This document shows positions 8,539 through 18,400 of a DNA stretch of 64,000 bases, in pieces. The stretch is from NCBI RefSeq assembly GCF_000373565.1, contig NZ_KB891802.1, forward strand, positions 53,643-117,642, written 5' to 3'. Made by a program: the position numbers and the translations under genes. The first letter of the stretch is position 1; each line of letters starts with the position of its first letter. The stretch is from Streptomyces sp. HmicA12 (GTDB lineage Bacteria > Actinomycetota > Actinomycetes > Streptomycetales > Streptomycetaceae). Under the pieces are notes generated by a model. The model did no database searches. It saw nothing but the letters and a program-made list of their open reading frames with translations, and was not told the DNA's origin.

Positions 8539-9606
8539 GTGAAGGCACTTGTACTCTCCGGCGGCGCCGGCACCCGGCTGCGTCCCATCACGCATACCTC
8601 GGCCAAACAACTCGTCCCGGTCGCCAACAAGCCCGTGCTTTTCTACGGGCTCGAGTCGATCGCCGCGGCGGGGATCACCGAGACGGGCATCATCGTCGGC
8701 GACACCGCCGACGAGATCGAGGCGGCCGTCGGCGACGGATCGCGGTTCGGGCTCGACGTCAGCTACATCCGCCAGGACCAGCCGCTCGGCCTCGCCCACG
8801 CCGTCCTGATCGCGCGGGACTTCCTCGGCGACGACGACTTCGTGATGTACCTCGGCGACAACTTCATCGTCGGCGGCATCACCGATCTCGTGGCCCAGTT
8901 CCGCACCACCCGGCCCGACGCCCAGATCATGCTGACCCAGGTGCCCGATCCGCGCGCCTTCGGCGTGGCCGAACTCGACGCGCAGGGCGGGGTGGTGAGC
9001 CTGGAGGAGAAGCCGGAGAACCCGCGCAGCGATCTCGCGCTCGTCGGCGTCTACCTCTTCACCCCGGCGATCCACCAGGCCGTCCGCTCCATCAAGCCGT
9101 CCCAGCGCGGCGAGCTGGAGATCACGCACGCGCTGCAGTGGCTCATCGACGAGCGGCGCGAGGTCAGCTCCACCGTCATCTCCGGTTACTGGAAGGACAC
9201 CGGGAACGTCGTCGACATGCTGGAGGTGAACCGGTCCGTGCTCGAACTCCTCGATCCCGTCTGCGAGGGGACCGTCGCCGACGACACCGAGATCATCGGC
9301 CGGGTGCACATCGGCGAGGGCGCCACCGTGCGCTCGTCCCGGATCGTCGGCCCCGCGATCATCGGCCCGCGCACGACGGTGGAGAACTCCTACATCGGGC
9401 CGTCCACGTCGATCGCCGAGAACTGCCGGATCGCGGACAGCGAGATCGAGTACTCCATCGTGCTGTCCGGCTCCTCGCTGCAGGGCGTGGGCCGCGTCGA
9501 GTCCTCGCTGATCGGACGCGACGTCCAGATCACCCCCGCCCCGCACATCCCGGCCGCGCACCGCCTGGTGCTCGGCGACCACAGCAAGGTGCAGATCTCC
9601 GCATGA
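8539..9606 (+). CDS. rmlA: Glucose-1-phosphate thymidylyltransferase, long StrD-type
   Basis: Makes dTDP-glucose from dTTP and glucose-1-phosphate, the first step of dTDP-L-rhamnose synthesis. The GTG at 8539 is chosen because AGGACAGG precedes it and the family starts at KALVLSGGAGTRLRP. The product is 355 residues. The nucleotidyltransferase domain shows SGGAGTRLRP (7-16), KQLVPVANKP and YLGDNFI. The last about 110 residues form hexapeptide-like left-handed beta-helix repeats (GRVHIGEGATV, IVGPAIIGPRT), typical of the longer StrD group rather than the roughly 290-residue RmlA of enteric bacteria. Its stop overlaps the next start (ATGA), so translation is probably coupled with rmlB. Confidence 0.95.
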   Translation: MKALVLSGGAGTRLRPITHTSAKQLVPVANKPVLFYGLESIAAAGITETGIIVGDTADEIEAAVGDGSRFGLDVSYIRQDQPLGLAHAVLIARDFLGDDDFVMYLGDNFIVGGITDLVAQFRTTRPDAQIMLTQVPDPRAFGVAELDAQGGVVSLEEKPENPRSDLALVGVYLFTPAIHQAVRSIKPSQRGELEITHALQWLIDERREVSSTVISGYWKDTGNVVDMLEVNRSVLELLDPVCEGTVADDTEIIGRVHIGEGATVRSSRIVGPAIIGPRTTVENSYIGPSTSIAENCRIADSEIEYSIVLSGSSLQGVGRVESSLIGRDVQITPAPHIPAAHRLVLGDHSKVQISA

Positions 9607-10595
9607 CGCGCTCCCCCCGCATCCTCGTCACCGGCGGCGCCGGATTCATCGGCTCCCACTACGTCCGTACGCTGCTCGGGCCGCACGGCGCCGCCGACGT
9701 GGCGGCCGTGACCGTCCTCGACAAGCTGACCTACGCGGGCAACCCGGCCAACCTCGACGAGGTGCGCGCCGACTCCCGCTTCCACTTCGTCCACGGCGAC
9801 ATCGGCGACGCCGAACTCGTCGGCAAGCTGGTCTCCGAACACGACCAGGTCGTGCACTTCGCGGCCGAGTCGCACGTCGACCGCTCGATCCAGGGCGCGG
9901 ACGCCTTCGTGCGCACCAACGTCCTCGGCACCCAGGTGCTCCTCGACGCCGCGCTGCGCCACCGGCTCGGCACGTTCGTGCACATCTCCACGGACGAGGT
10001 GTACGGATCGATCGACGAGGGCTCCTGGCCGGAGACCGACCCGCTCGCCCCCAACTCGCCCTACGCGGCCTCCAAGGCGTCCGCCGACCTGATGGCGCTC
10101 TCCTACCACCGCACCCACGGTCTCGACGTCCGGGTGACGCGCTGCTCCAACAACTACGGGCACCACCACTTCCCCGAGAAGATGATCCCGCTGTTCATCA
10201 CCCGCCTCCTGGACGGCGGCCGGGTGCCGCTGTACGGCGACGGGCTCAACGTCCGCGACTGGCTGCACATCGACGACCACGTGCAGGGCATCGAGCTCGT
10301 ACGCACCGGGGGCCGGGCCGGCGAGGTCTACAACATCGGCGGCGGCACGGAGCTCACCAACCGGCGCCTCACCGAGCTGCTGATCGAGCGGTGCGGCGCG
10401 GACTGGAGCCGGGTCGACCACGTCGAGGACCGCAAGGGGCACGACCGCCGCTACTCGGTCGACTGCGCCAAGATCCGCGACGAGCTCGGCTACGTACCGG
10501 GCAAGGACTTCGAGACCGGGCTCGCCGAGACCGTGGACTGGTACCGCGAGAACCGCTCCTGGTGGGAGCCGCTGCTCGGACGGGCCGCGCTGTGA
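9603..10595 (+). CDS. rmlB: dTDP-glucose 4,6-dehydratase
   Basis: Extended short-chain dehydrogenase that converts dTDP-glucose to dTDP-4-keto-6-deoxyglucose in the cytosol. 330 residues. The NAD-binding motif GGAGFIG is at 11-17. The catalytic Thr-Asp-Glu lies at 130-132 (HISTDEVYG), and Tyr154 and Lys158 are in SPYAASKAS; all are present. RCSNNYGHHHFPEKMIP and NVRDWLHIDDH are further family signatures. ATG overlaps the rmlA stop and the gene's own stop overlaps the rmlD GTG, so A-B-D form a tight operon. Length and motifs are full family standard. Confidence 0.96.
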   Translation: MTRSPRILVTGGAGFIGSHYVRTLLGPHGAADVAAVTVLDKLTYAGNPANLDEVRADSRFHFVHGDIGDAELVGKLVSEHDQVVHFAAESHVDRSIQGADAFVRTNVLGTQVLLDAALRHRLGTFVHISTDEVYGSIDEGSWPETDPLAPNSPYAASKASADLMALSYHRTHGLDVRVTRCSNNYGHHHFPEKMIPLFITRLLDGGRVPLYGDGLNVRDWLHIDDHVQGIELVRTGGRAGEVYNIGGGTELTNRRLTELLIERCGADWSRVDHVEDRKGHDRRYSVDCAKIRDELGYVPGKDFETGLAETVDWYRENRSWWEPLLGRAAL

Positions 10596-11503
10596 GCGCC
10601 CGGGGAACCTGGCTGGTCGTCGGGGCGGGCGGCATGCTGGGACAGGACGTCACCGCGCTGCTCGCGCGCGAGGGAATCGCCCATGTCGCCCTCGGCAGAG
10701 GCGAGTTGGACCTGACGGACGGCTCCGCGGTCGCCGACGCGCTGACCCGCCTCGCGCCCTCCGCCGTCGTCAACTGCGCCGCCTGGACCGCCGTCGACGA
10801 CGCCGAGACGCGGGAGGCCGACGCGCTGCGGGTGAACGGCGCCGCAGTCGAGACCCTCGCCGCCGCCTGCGCGCAGCGCCCGGACACGGCCCTGCTGCAC
10901 GTCTCCACCGACTACGTCTTCGCGGGCGACGCCCGCAGCCCGTACGCGGAGGCCACGGTCCCCGCGCCGCGCACCGCCTACGGACGGACCAAACTCGCCG
11001 GTGAGCAGGCCGTGTTCGCGGCTCTGCCCGAGCGCGGGTACGTGGTGCGGACCGCGTGGCTGTACGGCGCGGGCGGGGCCAACTTCGTACGGACCATGAT
11101 CCGTCTGGAGGGCGTGAAGGACACCCTCGACGTCGTCGACGACCAGCGCGGGCAGCCCACGTGGAGCGCCGACCTCGCCGGGCAGCTGCTCGGGCTCGGC
11201 CGGGCCGCGCTCGCCGGGACCGCGGCCCCGGGCGCCTACCACGGCACGAGCGGCGGCGAGGGCACCTGGTGCGACCTGGCCCGCGAGACGTTCCGGCTGC
11301 TCGGCGCGGATCCGGCGCGGGTGCGGGCCACGACCAGCGACGCCTTCGTGCGGCCCGCGCCCCGGCCCGCGTACAGCGTGCTCGGGCACGAGCGGTGGCG
11401 GGCCGCGGGGCTCGACCCGATCGGCGACTGGCGGGGCCGGCTCGCCGCGGCCTTCCCCGCCCTGCTCGCCGCCGAGCGCGGACTTACTGCTGTGCGGGGA
11501 TAG
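10592..11503 (+). CDS. rmlD: dTDP-4-dehydrorhamnose reductase
   Basis: Final step of dTDP-L-rhamnose synthesis: NAD(P)H reduction of the 4-keto group. 303 residues from the GTG that overlaps the rmlB stop. GAGGMLG (11-17) binds the cofactor, STDYVF is at 105-110, and the YxxxK pair is Tyr130/Lys134 (AYGRTKLAGE). RTAWLYG and GQPTWSADLA are typical. The last 20 bases overlap the 3' end of rmlC on the opposite strand, an unusual tail-to-tail overlap within one pathway. Confidence 0.95.
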   Translation: MSARGTWLVVGAGGMLGQDVTALLAREGIAHVALGRGELDLTDGSAVADALTRLAPSAVVNCAAWTAVDDAETREADALRVNGAAVETLAAACAQRPDTALLHVSTDYVFAGDARSPYAEATVPAPRTAYGRTKLAGEQAVFAALPERGYVVRTAWLYGAGGANFVRTMIRLEGVKDTLDVVDDQRGQPTWSADLAGQLLGLGRAALAGTAAPGAYHGTSGGEGTWCDLARETFRLLGADPARVRATTSDAFVRPAPRPAYSVLGHERWRAAGLDPIGDWRGRLAAAFPALLAAERGLTAVRG

Positions 11504-12104
11504 GCGTCTGCCCGCCCGCGCGTTCGCGCTGCCAGGCGGCGCAGTCCTCGTAGGAGGGAAGCAGGCCCCCGCGTTCGGCCTCGGCCAGCGTGGGGGCCGC
11601 CGCGTCCTTGTCCGAGAGCAGCGGGGTCACGTCCCCGGGCCAGGCGATGGCGAGTTCGGGGTCGAGCGGGTGGATGCCGTGCTCGCGCATCGGGGCGTAA
11701 CCGGTGGAGCACAGGTAGACGACCGTCGCGTCGTCGGTGAGCGCCATGAAGGCGTGGCCCAGGCCCTCGGCGAGGTGCACGCTGCGGTGCGTGGAGTCGT
11801 CGAGGCGGACCGCCTCCCAGCGGCGGTACGTGGGGGAGCCGGTACGGACGTCGACGATCACGTCCAGGACCGCGCCGCGCACGCACTTGACGTACTTGGA
11901 CTGGCCGGGCGGCACGTCCGCGAAGTGGATGCCGCGCAGCGTGCCGCGGGCGGAGACGGAACAGTTGGCCTGCGCGAGGACCGGTCCCGCGCCGGTGGCC
12001 GTGGTGAAGTCCTCCTCCTTGAACCACTCGTGGAAGCTGCCACGGCTGTCCGTGAAGATGCGCGGCTCACTGACCCAGGCGCCTTCGATGCTCAACGGCC
12101 GCAT
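11484..12104 (-). CDS. rmlC: dTDP-4-dehydrorhamnose 3,5-epimerase
   Basis: Epimerises dTDP-4-keto-6-deoxyglucose at C3 and C5. The start is set at ATG 12104, where AAGGAGG stands eight bases upstream; the longer frame to 12140 lacks such a site. 206 residues of cupin fold. RGIHF holds the catalytic base His60, RGAVLDVIVDVR follows, and Tyr130 in VVYLCSTGY is the likely catalytic tyrosine. With rmlA, B and D it completes the rhamnose pathway, but it is transcribed from the opposite strand and so may be controlled separately. Confidence 0.95.
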   Translation of the reverse strand: MRPLSIEGAWVSEPRIFTDSRGSFHEWFKEEDFTTATGAGPVLAQANCSVSARGTLRGIHFADVPPGQSKYVKCVRGAVLDVIVDVRTGSPTYRRWEAVRLDDSTHRSVHLAEGLGHAFMALTDDATVVYLCSTGYAPMREHGIHPLDPELAIAWPGDVTPLLSDKDAAAPTLAEAERGGLLPSYEDCAAWQRERAGGQTPIPAQQ

Positions 12105-12223
12105 GTGCAGGCCTCCTTGCGTGTAGTGCGGGAACGACAACAGGTCTCAACCCGCCCGCCGTTCGCCGGTCACTGTCGCTGGCCCGTACGGGTGACGGTC
12201 CCCCGGGTGGCTCAGGGGCAGTG

Positions 12224-12244
12224 ACCCCGGCGGCCCGCCGGGGT
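12224..12244 (+). promoter_or_regulatory. Hairpin just upstream of the GT-C gene start
   Basis: Perfect 9-bp stem (ACCCCGGCG / CGCCGGGGT) with a 3-base loop, ending ten bases before ATG 12255, where no good ribosome site is visible. It could dampen translation or end transcription coming from upstream. The fold is seen directly; the role is inferred. Confidence 0.4.
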
Positions 12245-12254
12245 TGGACCCTGG

Positions 12255-14270
12255 ATGAAGATCTTGAACCGGCCCCCGGCGCCGCCCCGGTCCGCCGTCC
12301 CCACGGCCCGTCACCCCGAGGCGCCACCGGGGCGGCCGCAGCGGCAGGAGCGGCCGGACCGGGTGGTGCCGGGCTGGTCGGTGCCCGTCGCCGTGCTCGC
12401 CGGAACGCTCCTCGTCGGGCTCCGGGCGGCCCGGCTCGGGCAGTGGATCGTCGACGACGCCGCCGTCACCTTCGCCTACGCCCGCAGTGTGGGGGAGGGG
12501 CACGGCTTCGTGCAGCAGCCGGGGGCCGGGCCCGTCGAGGGGTACTCCAACCCGGCGTGGCTCGCGCTGCTGGTGGCCGGCCGGGCGCTCGGACTCCTCG
12601 ACCGCGGGGCCTGGTTCGGGATCAGCGACCTCGTCCTCTTCCCGAAGGCGCTCGCCCTCGCCTGTGTCGCGGGGACGCTCGCCTGTGTCGCGGTCGTGGC
12701 CCGTGCCGCGCTCGCCGGGCGGGCGTGGATCGCGGTGCTCGCCGCGGGCGCGCTGCTCGCGGCCGATCACGCGTACGTGGTGTGGAGCTTCTCCGGCCTG
12801 GAGAACGCGCTGTACGGTCTCGCCGCCGCGGCCCTCGGCGCGCTGCTCGTGCGCGGCGCCGCCCGGCTCGCCGCGCCCGGTCCCGCCTGCGCCGCCGCCG
12901 GTCTCGCGCTGCTTGCCGCGCTGACCCGGCCGGACGGGGCCGTGCTCGCCGCCGCGTACCCGCTCACCGCGCTGTTGCTGCGCGGCCGTGGCGCCGTGCG
13001 CTGGGCTCTTGTCAACTGCGCCGGCTTCGCGGCCGGTTACGGGGTGTTCCTGTGGTGGCGGCATGCCACGTTCGGCCGCTGGGTGCCCAACACGGCTGTC
13101 GCCAAGGCCCAACAGGCACCGGATCTGGCCGACTTGGGGAAGGTCGGCGAACTGCTCGGCTACGCGGGGTGGGCGTTCGTCCTCGTCTGCGTCGGCTGCG
13201 CGGGCGTCGTCGTGGCCCGGCCGGGACCGCCGCGGCGCGCCGTCGCCGTGCTGTGCGTGCCGCTCGGGCTCACCCTTCTCGCGTACGGGGCGCTCGCGCC
13301 GGACTGGATGCCGCTGTACCGGTTCGCCACCCCGGTGTGGGTGCTCGGCTCCGCCGTCGCCGCACTCGCCCTCACCGGCGCCTTCGCCGGGGCCCGGCCA
13401 AGGGCCCGGCTGCTGCTCGGCTGCGCCCTGGCCGGGGCGCTCACCCTCTCCCTCGCCGGGCAGCAGGAACAGGGCGCCGGGTTCCGCCGTGAGCCGACCC
13501 TGTCCATGTGCTGGGTCGCCGACCGGTACGGCCGCACCTTCGACAGCTACGCGGACCGGCTCGCCCTGGGCCCCGGGGCCGTCGCCGCGCTGCCCGACCT
13601 CGGCGGCACCCTGCTCAGCAGCCGGCTCCGGGTCGTGGACGTCGCCGGGCTCACCGACCGCCGGATCGCCGACGCGTACGCGGCCGGGGACAAGGCCGCG
13701 CTCACCCGCTACGTCCTGCGGGAGGTCCGCCCCGAACTGATCCACGCCCACGCCGCCTGGCCCGGCAGGACGGGTCTCACCCCGGCCCGGCTGAGCGCGG
13801 CCGGCTACGTGCCGCTGTACCGCGAGGAGAACGGCGGCGACTGGGTCCTGGCCGCCGCGGTCCCCGGCGGGCAGCGCCGTATCGACGCCGTACGGCAATG
13901 GGCGAAGCCCCGTATCGACCGGATGCGCCACGAGAAGCACCACGAGCGCGGCCGACTCGGCGACTGCGGGGCCCGCCTGACCCCGGCCCGCGCCCTGACG
14001 TCCGCGCCGCGCACCGCCCCACCGCTCCCCGGCCCCGGCACCTCGGCCCGTCCGATCCCGCTCGCCACGCCAGGCGCACCGCTGTCGCGGGTGGCGCCGG
14101 CGACGATCCGCCGCGATGCGCGGCCCGCGACCGTCCCCGCTCCCGCTCCGGGGCCGGCCCCCCGTGTGCCGCTCCCGGGCCCCGGCACCTCGGCCCGGCC
14201 CATCCCGCTCGCCACGCCGAATCCGCCGCCGGCCCCGCTCATGCCCGCCGTCGCCCGGAAGGCCCTGTGA
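12255..14270 (+). CDS. AftB-like GT-C membrane glycosyltransferase with duplicated C-terminal tail
   Basis: 671 residues. After a Pro/Arg-rich cytoplasmic N-terminus come about ten helices. The first outer loop contains IVDDAAVTFAYARSVGEGHG and then PVEGYSNPAW, closely matching the DD...R-Y...G-G...VEGYTN signature of AftB-type arabinofuranosyltransferases, which use polyprenyl-phosphate sugar donors outside the membrane. ATRPDG-like LTRPDGAVLA is also typical. A soluble outer domain follows. The last about 90 residues are Pro/Ala-rich and contain GPGTSARPIPLATP twice, about 47 residues apart. The next gene starts on the last base (GTGATGA), so the two are translationally coupled. The transferred sugar is unknown in Streptomyces. 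Confidence 0.82.
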   Translation: MKILNRPPAPPRSAVPTARHPEAPPGRPQRQERPDRVVPGWSVPVAVLAGTLLVGLRAARLGQWIVDDAAVTFAYARSVGEGHGFVQQPGAGPVEGYSNPAWLALLVAGRALGLLDRGAWFGISDLVLFPKALALACVAGTLACVAVVARAALAGRAWIAVLAAGALLAADHAYVVWSFSGLENALYGLAAAALGALLVRGAARLAAPGPACAAAGLALLAALTRPDGAVLAAAYPLTALLLRGRGAVRWALVNCAGFAAGYGVFLWWRHATFGRWVPNTAVAKAQQAPDLADLGKVGELLGYAGWAFVLVCVGCAGVVVARPGPPRRAVAVLCVPLGLTLLAYGALAPDWMPLYRFATPVWVLGSAVAALALTGAFAGARPRARLLLGCALAGALTLSLAGQQEQGAGFRREPTLSMCWVADRYGRTFDSYADRLALGPGAVAALPDLGGTLLSSRLRVVDVAGLTDRRIADAYAAGDKAALTRYVLREVRPELIHAHAAWPGRTGLTPARLSAAGYVPLYREENGGDWVLAAAVPGGQRRIDAVRQWAKPRIDRMRHEKHHERGRLGDCGARLTPARALTSAPRTAPPLPGPGTSARPIPLATPGAPLSRVAPATIRRDARPATVPAPAPGPAPRVPLPGPGTSARPIPLATPNPPPAPLMPAVARKAL

Positions 14271-15397
14271 TGACGACCGCGCTCGTCCCGCGCCAGTCGC
14301 CGCTGCGGCAGCGGGCCCGTGTGCCGCGCAGTGACCGGCTCGACTCGCTCACCGGGCTGCGCTTCCTCGCCGCGTTCGCCGTGTTCACGCACCACTTCAC
14401 GGGGGCGAGCGCGGCCGGCGGCGTCGCGCACGCGCCCTTGCTGTTCCCGTACTCGACGATGGGGGTCTACGGGGTCGGGTTCTTCTTCGTCCTGTCCGGG
14501 TTCCTGCTGGCCTGGGGGCACCGGTCGGGGACGCCCGCGCGGGTCTTCTACCGGCGGCGCGCGGCCCGCGTCCTGCCGCTGCATCTCGCGGCGACCTTGC
14601 CGTGTCTGTGGGTGTTCCACGTGTGGGGCGGCGTGCCGTGGGACCTGCCGAGTCTCCTGGCCTCGCTGGTCCTCGTGCAGACCTGGTTCCCGGGCGTCGT
14701 CCCGATGTTCCCGGGCAACGGCGTGTCGTGGACGCTGAGCGTCGAGGCGTTCTTCTATCTGCTGTTCCCGCTCGTCATCCGGGGTGCCTACCGGCTGCGT
14801 ACGCGGACGCTGCTGGCGCTCGCCGCGGCCGGTCTCGTCGCCATGTGGGGCGTCAACCGGTGGGCCTCGACGCACCTTTCGCCCTTCCACGCCGAGTGGC
14901 TGATGCGGCACCCGCTGGCCCGGCTGCCCGAGTTCGCGCTCGGACTCGCGCTCGCGGTGGCGGTGGGGCGCGGGCTGCGCGTCCCCGTGCGGCCCGGGCC
15001 GCTTGCCGTCGTCTTCGCCGCGTACACCGTCGTGTACGTCCACCGCGACGCCTGGCTCCCGGCAGGGGTGGCCGGTCAACTGGACGCGTCCGTACGGCCG
15101 TTCGTCGCCCTCTTCTCGGTGCTCGTCATCGTCGCCTGCACGCAGCGCGAGCGCGACGGGCGGCGCGGCCGGCTCTGCGCGCCGTTCATGGTGCGGCTCG
15201 GCACCTGGTCGTACGCCTTCTATCTGCTGCACCAGACCGTCGACCGGCTGATCGTCGAGCGATGGGGACGCGCCGTGCCCGGCGACCGGAACGTGTTCAC
15301 CCTGATCGGCGTCGCGACCGTCGTCGTCGCCCTGTCCTGGGCCGCGTACACCTACGTCGAGGAGCCCGCCCGGCGCCGCTGGGCCCGCGCCGGATGA
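14270..15397 (+). CDS. Acyltransferase family 3 membrane protein (OafA/YrhL type)
   Basis: 375 residues, about ten helices. It opens with RLDSLTGLRFLAAFAVFTHHF, the arginine-then-histidine signature of acyltransferase-3 proteins, which O-acylate extracellular carbohydrates such as O-antigen and peptidoglycan. GFFFVLSGFLLAWGH, FYRRRAARVLPLHL and NGVSWTLSVEAFFYLLFPL are further hallmarks. It is translationally coupled to the GT-C gene upstream, so it probably decorates the sugar that protein adds. The acyl group cannot be deduced. Confidence 0.9.
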   Translation: MTTALVPRQSPLRQRARVPRSDRLDSLTGLRFLAAFAVFTHHFTGASAAGGVAHAPLLFPYSTMGVYGVGFFFVLSGFLLAWGHRSGTPARVFYRRRAARVLPLHLAATLPCLWVFHVWGGVPWDLPSLLASLVLVQTWFPGVVPMFPGNGVSWTLSVEAFFYLLFPLVIRGAYRLRTRTLLALAAAGLVAMWGVNRWASTHLSPFHAEWLMRHPLARLPEFALGLALAVAVGRGLRVPVRPGPLAVVFAAYTVVYVHRDAWLPAGVAGQLDASVRPFVALFSVLVIVACTQRERDGRRGRLCAPFMVRLGTWSYAFYLLHQTVDRLIVERWGRAVPGDRNVFTLIGVATVVVALSWAAYTYVEEPARRRWARAG

Positions 15398-15398
15398 A

Positions 15399-15430
15399 CG
15401 GTCACCCATATGGCCCATGCGGGGTGACCG
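15399..15430 (+). terminator. Hairpin after the acyltransferase gene
   Basis: CGGTCACCC pairs with GGGTGACCG across a 14-base loop, two bases after the stop codon. There is no T-run, so it may be a weak terminator or an operator for the following gene. Confidence 0.4.
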
Positions 15431-15497
15431 GCGTCAACGGCACCGGTTGTTAACGCGTACACCCATCGCCGTTCGCCGGAAGGAATGTGCGCAGCGC

Positions 15498-18400
15498 ATG
15501 ACACCCCGACTCACCGTTGTCGTCCCCATCTACAACGTCGAGGAGTACCTCGGCGCATGCCTGGAGTCGCTGTCGGCGCAGACCGTGCGTGACCTGGAAG
15601 TCGTCATGGTCGACGACGGCTCCACCGACGGCAGCGGAGAGATCGCGCGCGACTTCGCCGAACGGGACGACCGGTTCCGGCTCGTGGAGCAGGCCAACGC
15701 CGGGCTCGGCGCCGCCCGCAACGCGGGCGCCCGGCACGCCCGCGGCACCCACCTGGCGTTCGTGGACAGCGACGACGTGATCCCCGTCGGCGCCTACGAA
15801 CTGATGCTGGACAGCCTCGCGGAGTCCGGCTCCGACTTCGCCACCGGCAACGTCTTCCGGCTGCGCGCGAACGGCGTCGAGGCGCAGTCCCCCATGTTCC
15901 GCAAGCCGATGGCCACCACCCGCACCGCCACCCACGTCACCCGCGACTGGGACCTGCTCGTCGACCGCATCGCCTGCAACAAGGTGTTCCGGCGCGACTT
16001 CTGGGAGAACAACTCCTTCGCCTTCCCCGAGGGCGTCCTCTTCGAGGACATCCCCACCGTGCTGCCCGCCCACTTCCTCGCCCGCGGCGTCGACGTCCTC
16101 AGCGACACCGTCTACCTGTGGCGCGACCGCGACGGCTCCATCACCACCCGCCGCGCCCAGCCCCGCGCCGTCCGCGACCGCACCGAATCCTGCGCCTCGG
16201 TCAGCCGCTTCCTCGACGGGCACGACAAGTGGCGGGAGGCCAAGCGGCGCTACGACTCCAGCGTCCTGTCCAGCGACCTGTGGCTGTTCATGGAGGCACT
16301 GCCGGACGGCGCGGCCGACTACCACGAGGCGTTCCTCGACCACGCCAACTCCTTCCTGGACACGGTCGATCCGGGCGTCGTCGACGAGCTGCCGCTCAGC
16401 CTGCGCGTGCGCTGGCACCTGGTCCGCGAGCGCCGGATGACCGACCTGCTGGCGTTCATGGCGTACGAGAAGGCCAACCCGGGCACCTTCCGCGCCCGCC
16501 GCGGACTGCGCGGCCGCCGCGCCGACTTCCCGGCGCTCGGCACGCCGCTGCCGCGCGCGGTCGCCGGACTCGCCACCTCCGAACTGCCGCTCAACGCCCG
16601 TATCACCCAGGCCGTCTGGGGCGAGGACGGCAAGCTGCGGCTCAAGGGCTACGCCTACGTACGGAACATGCCCGCGGGCCGGCTGGCCGCCCGCGCCCGC
16701 GTCGCCTGGCTGCGGGCCGGCAGGCGGCGGGCGGTGCCGCTGCGGCTGCAGACCGTGCGCTCCCGCGAGGCCACCCTCAACTCCCGCCAGGGAATGCACA
16801 ATTACGACCGCGCCGGCTTCGAGACCGTCGTCGACCCGGCCAGGCTCGTCACCGCACGGGCCAGCACCACCTGGAACCTGGAGCTCGGCGCGTACGCGGG
16901 CAGCCTGCTGCCGCGCACCGGACCGGTCCGCATGGGCGGCGGCTGCCCGCTGCCGGTCCGCCAGCTCGACGACTTCCTGCGGGTCGTGCCCACCCTCGAC
17001 GCGGGACGCCTGCGACTGCGCGTGGAGCGCCCCGGGGCGCGGCTCGTCGCGCACACCCGGGCCGGGGACGTCCTGCGCGTCGAGGGCGAGACGGCGCCGG
17101 GCGCGCCGGGCGATCCGGTCGCCGTCCGCGTCCAGAACTGGCGGTCCAAGGAGTTCCACGACCTGCCCGTGACCGCGTCCGGCCGCACCTTCACCGCGGA
17201 CGTCCCGCTCGCCCTGTTCGGCGGCGCCGAGGACGTGGCCGATCCCTGGGGCGCCACCCTGGTCCTGCGCGGCGGCAAGGTGACCCCGCTCGCCGTGCGC
17301 CCCGACATCGCGCCCGGCCGCTACGGCCTCGGCGGCGGCCGCGAACTGATGGTGCTCGCCAACCCGTCGGGCAACACCGAACTGCGCGACCAGACCGTGC
17401 GCCCCGTCGTCGACACCGTCCGCTGGGAGGAGTGCGCCGAGGCCGACTGCCGGGTCTGCGGGGACTGCCGCGAACCCGGGCACCTGCTCCTCGCGGGCAG
17501 CTACCCGGCGCCCGGCGCCCGCGAGCTGGTCCTCGTGCACGACGGCCACGGCGAGGAGGCCGTGCTCCCGGTCACCGTCGCCGACGGCCGCTTCGAGGCG
17601 CTCGTGCGCCCGCACGCCGTGGACGGCCCCGCGGGCGTCCTGCCGCTCCTCGAAGGCGCCTGGCAGCCGTATCTGCGCGAGCCCGGCGACAGCGACCCCG
17701 ACCACCGGGTGCCGGTCCTGGTCGCCCCCGCCCGGCACGCGGAGCTGCCGCTCGTACGGACCCTGCGCGGCCGGGACTTCACCGTGCGGCGCCGCCGCCA
17801 CGACCAGCTCCTGATCGTCTCGGGCTCCTCGCTCGCCGAGTCGGACCGGGGGCGCGGCGCCCAGGCCGCGCTGCGCGAGCGGTACGCCGCCTGGCGCACC
17901 CTGCCCCGCCGCGACACCGTCCTGCACATCAGCTTCGACGGCCGCCAGTACTCCGACTCGCCGCGCGCCGTGCACGCCGAACTCATGGCACGTGGAACCG
18001 AGTTGGAGCACCTGTGGGTCGTCCGCGACCAGCAGGTGGAGCTGCCGCCGGGCGCCACGCCCGTCGCCCTGTGGAGCGCCGAGTGGCACGAGGCGCTGGC
18101 CCGCAGCCGCTACATCGTCACCAACACCCAGCTGCCCGAGTGGTTCGAGCGGGCCGAGGGACAGTACGTCGTCCAGACCTGGCACGGCACCCCGCTCAAG
18201 CGGATCGGCCGCGACATCGCCGGCAGCGTCTCCGCCAACCCGAAGTACATCGCCACCCTGCCCGCCCGCGCCGACCAGTGGTCGCTGCTCGTCTCCCCGA
18301 ACAGCTTCTCCACGCCCGTGCTGCGCGGCGCCTTCGGCTACACCGGCGACGTCCTCGCCTCGGGCTACCCGCGCAACGACCTGCTGCGCGCCCCCGACCG

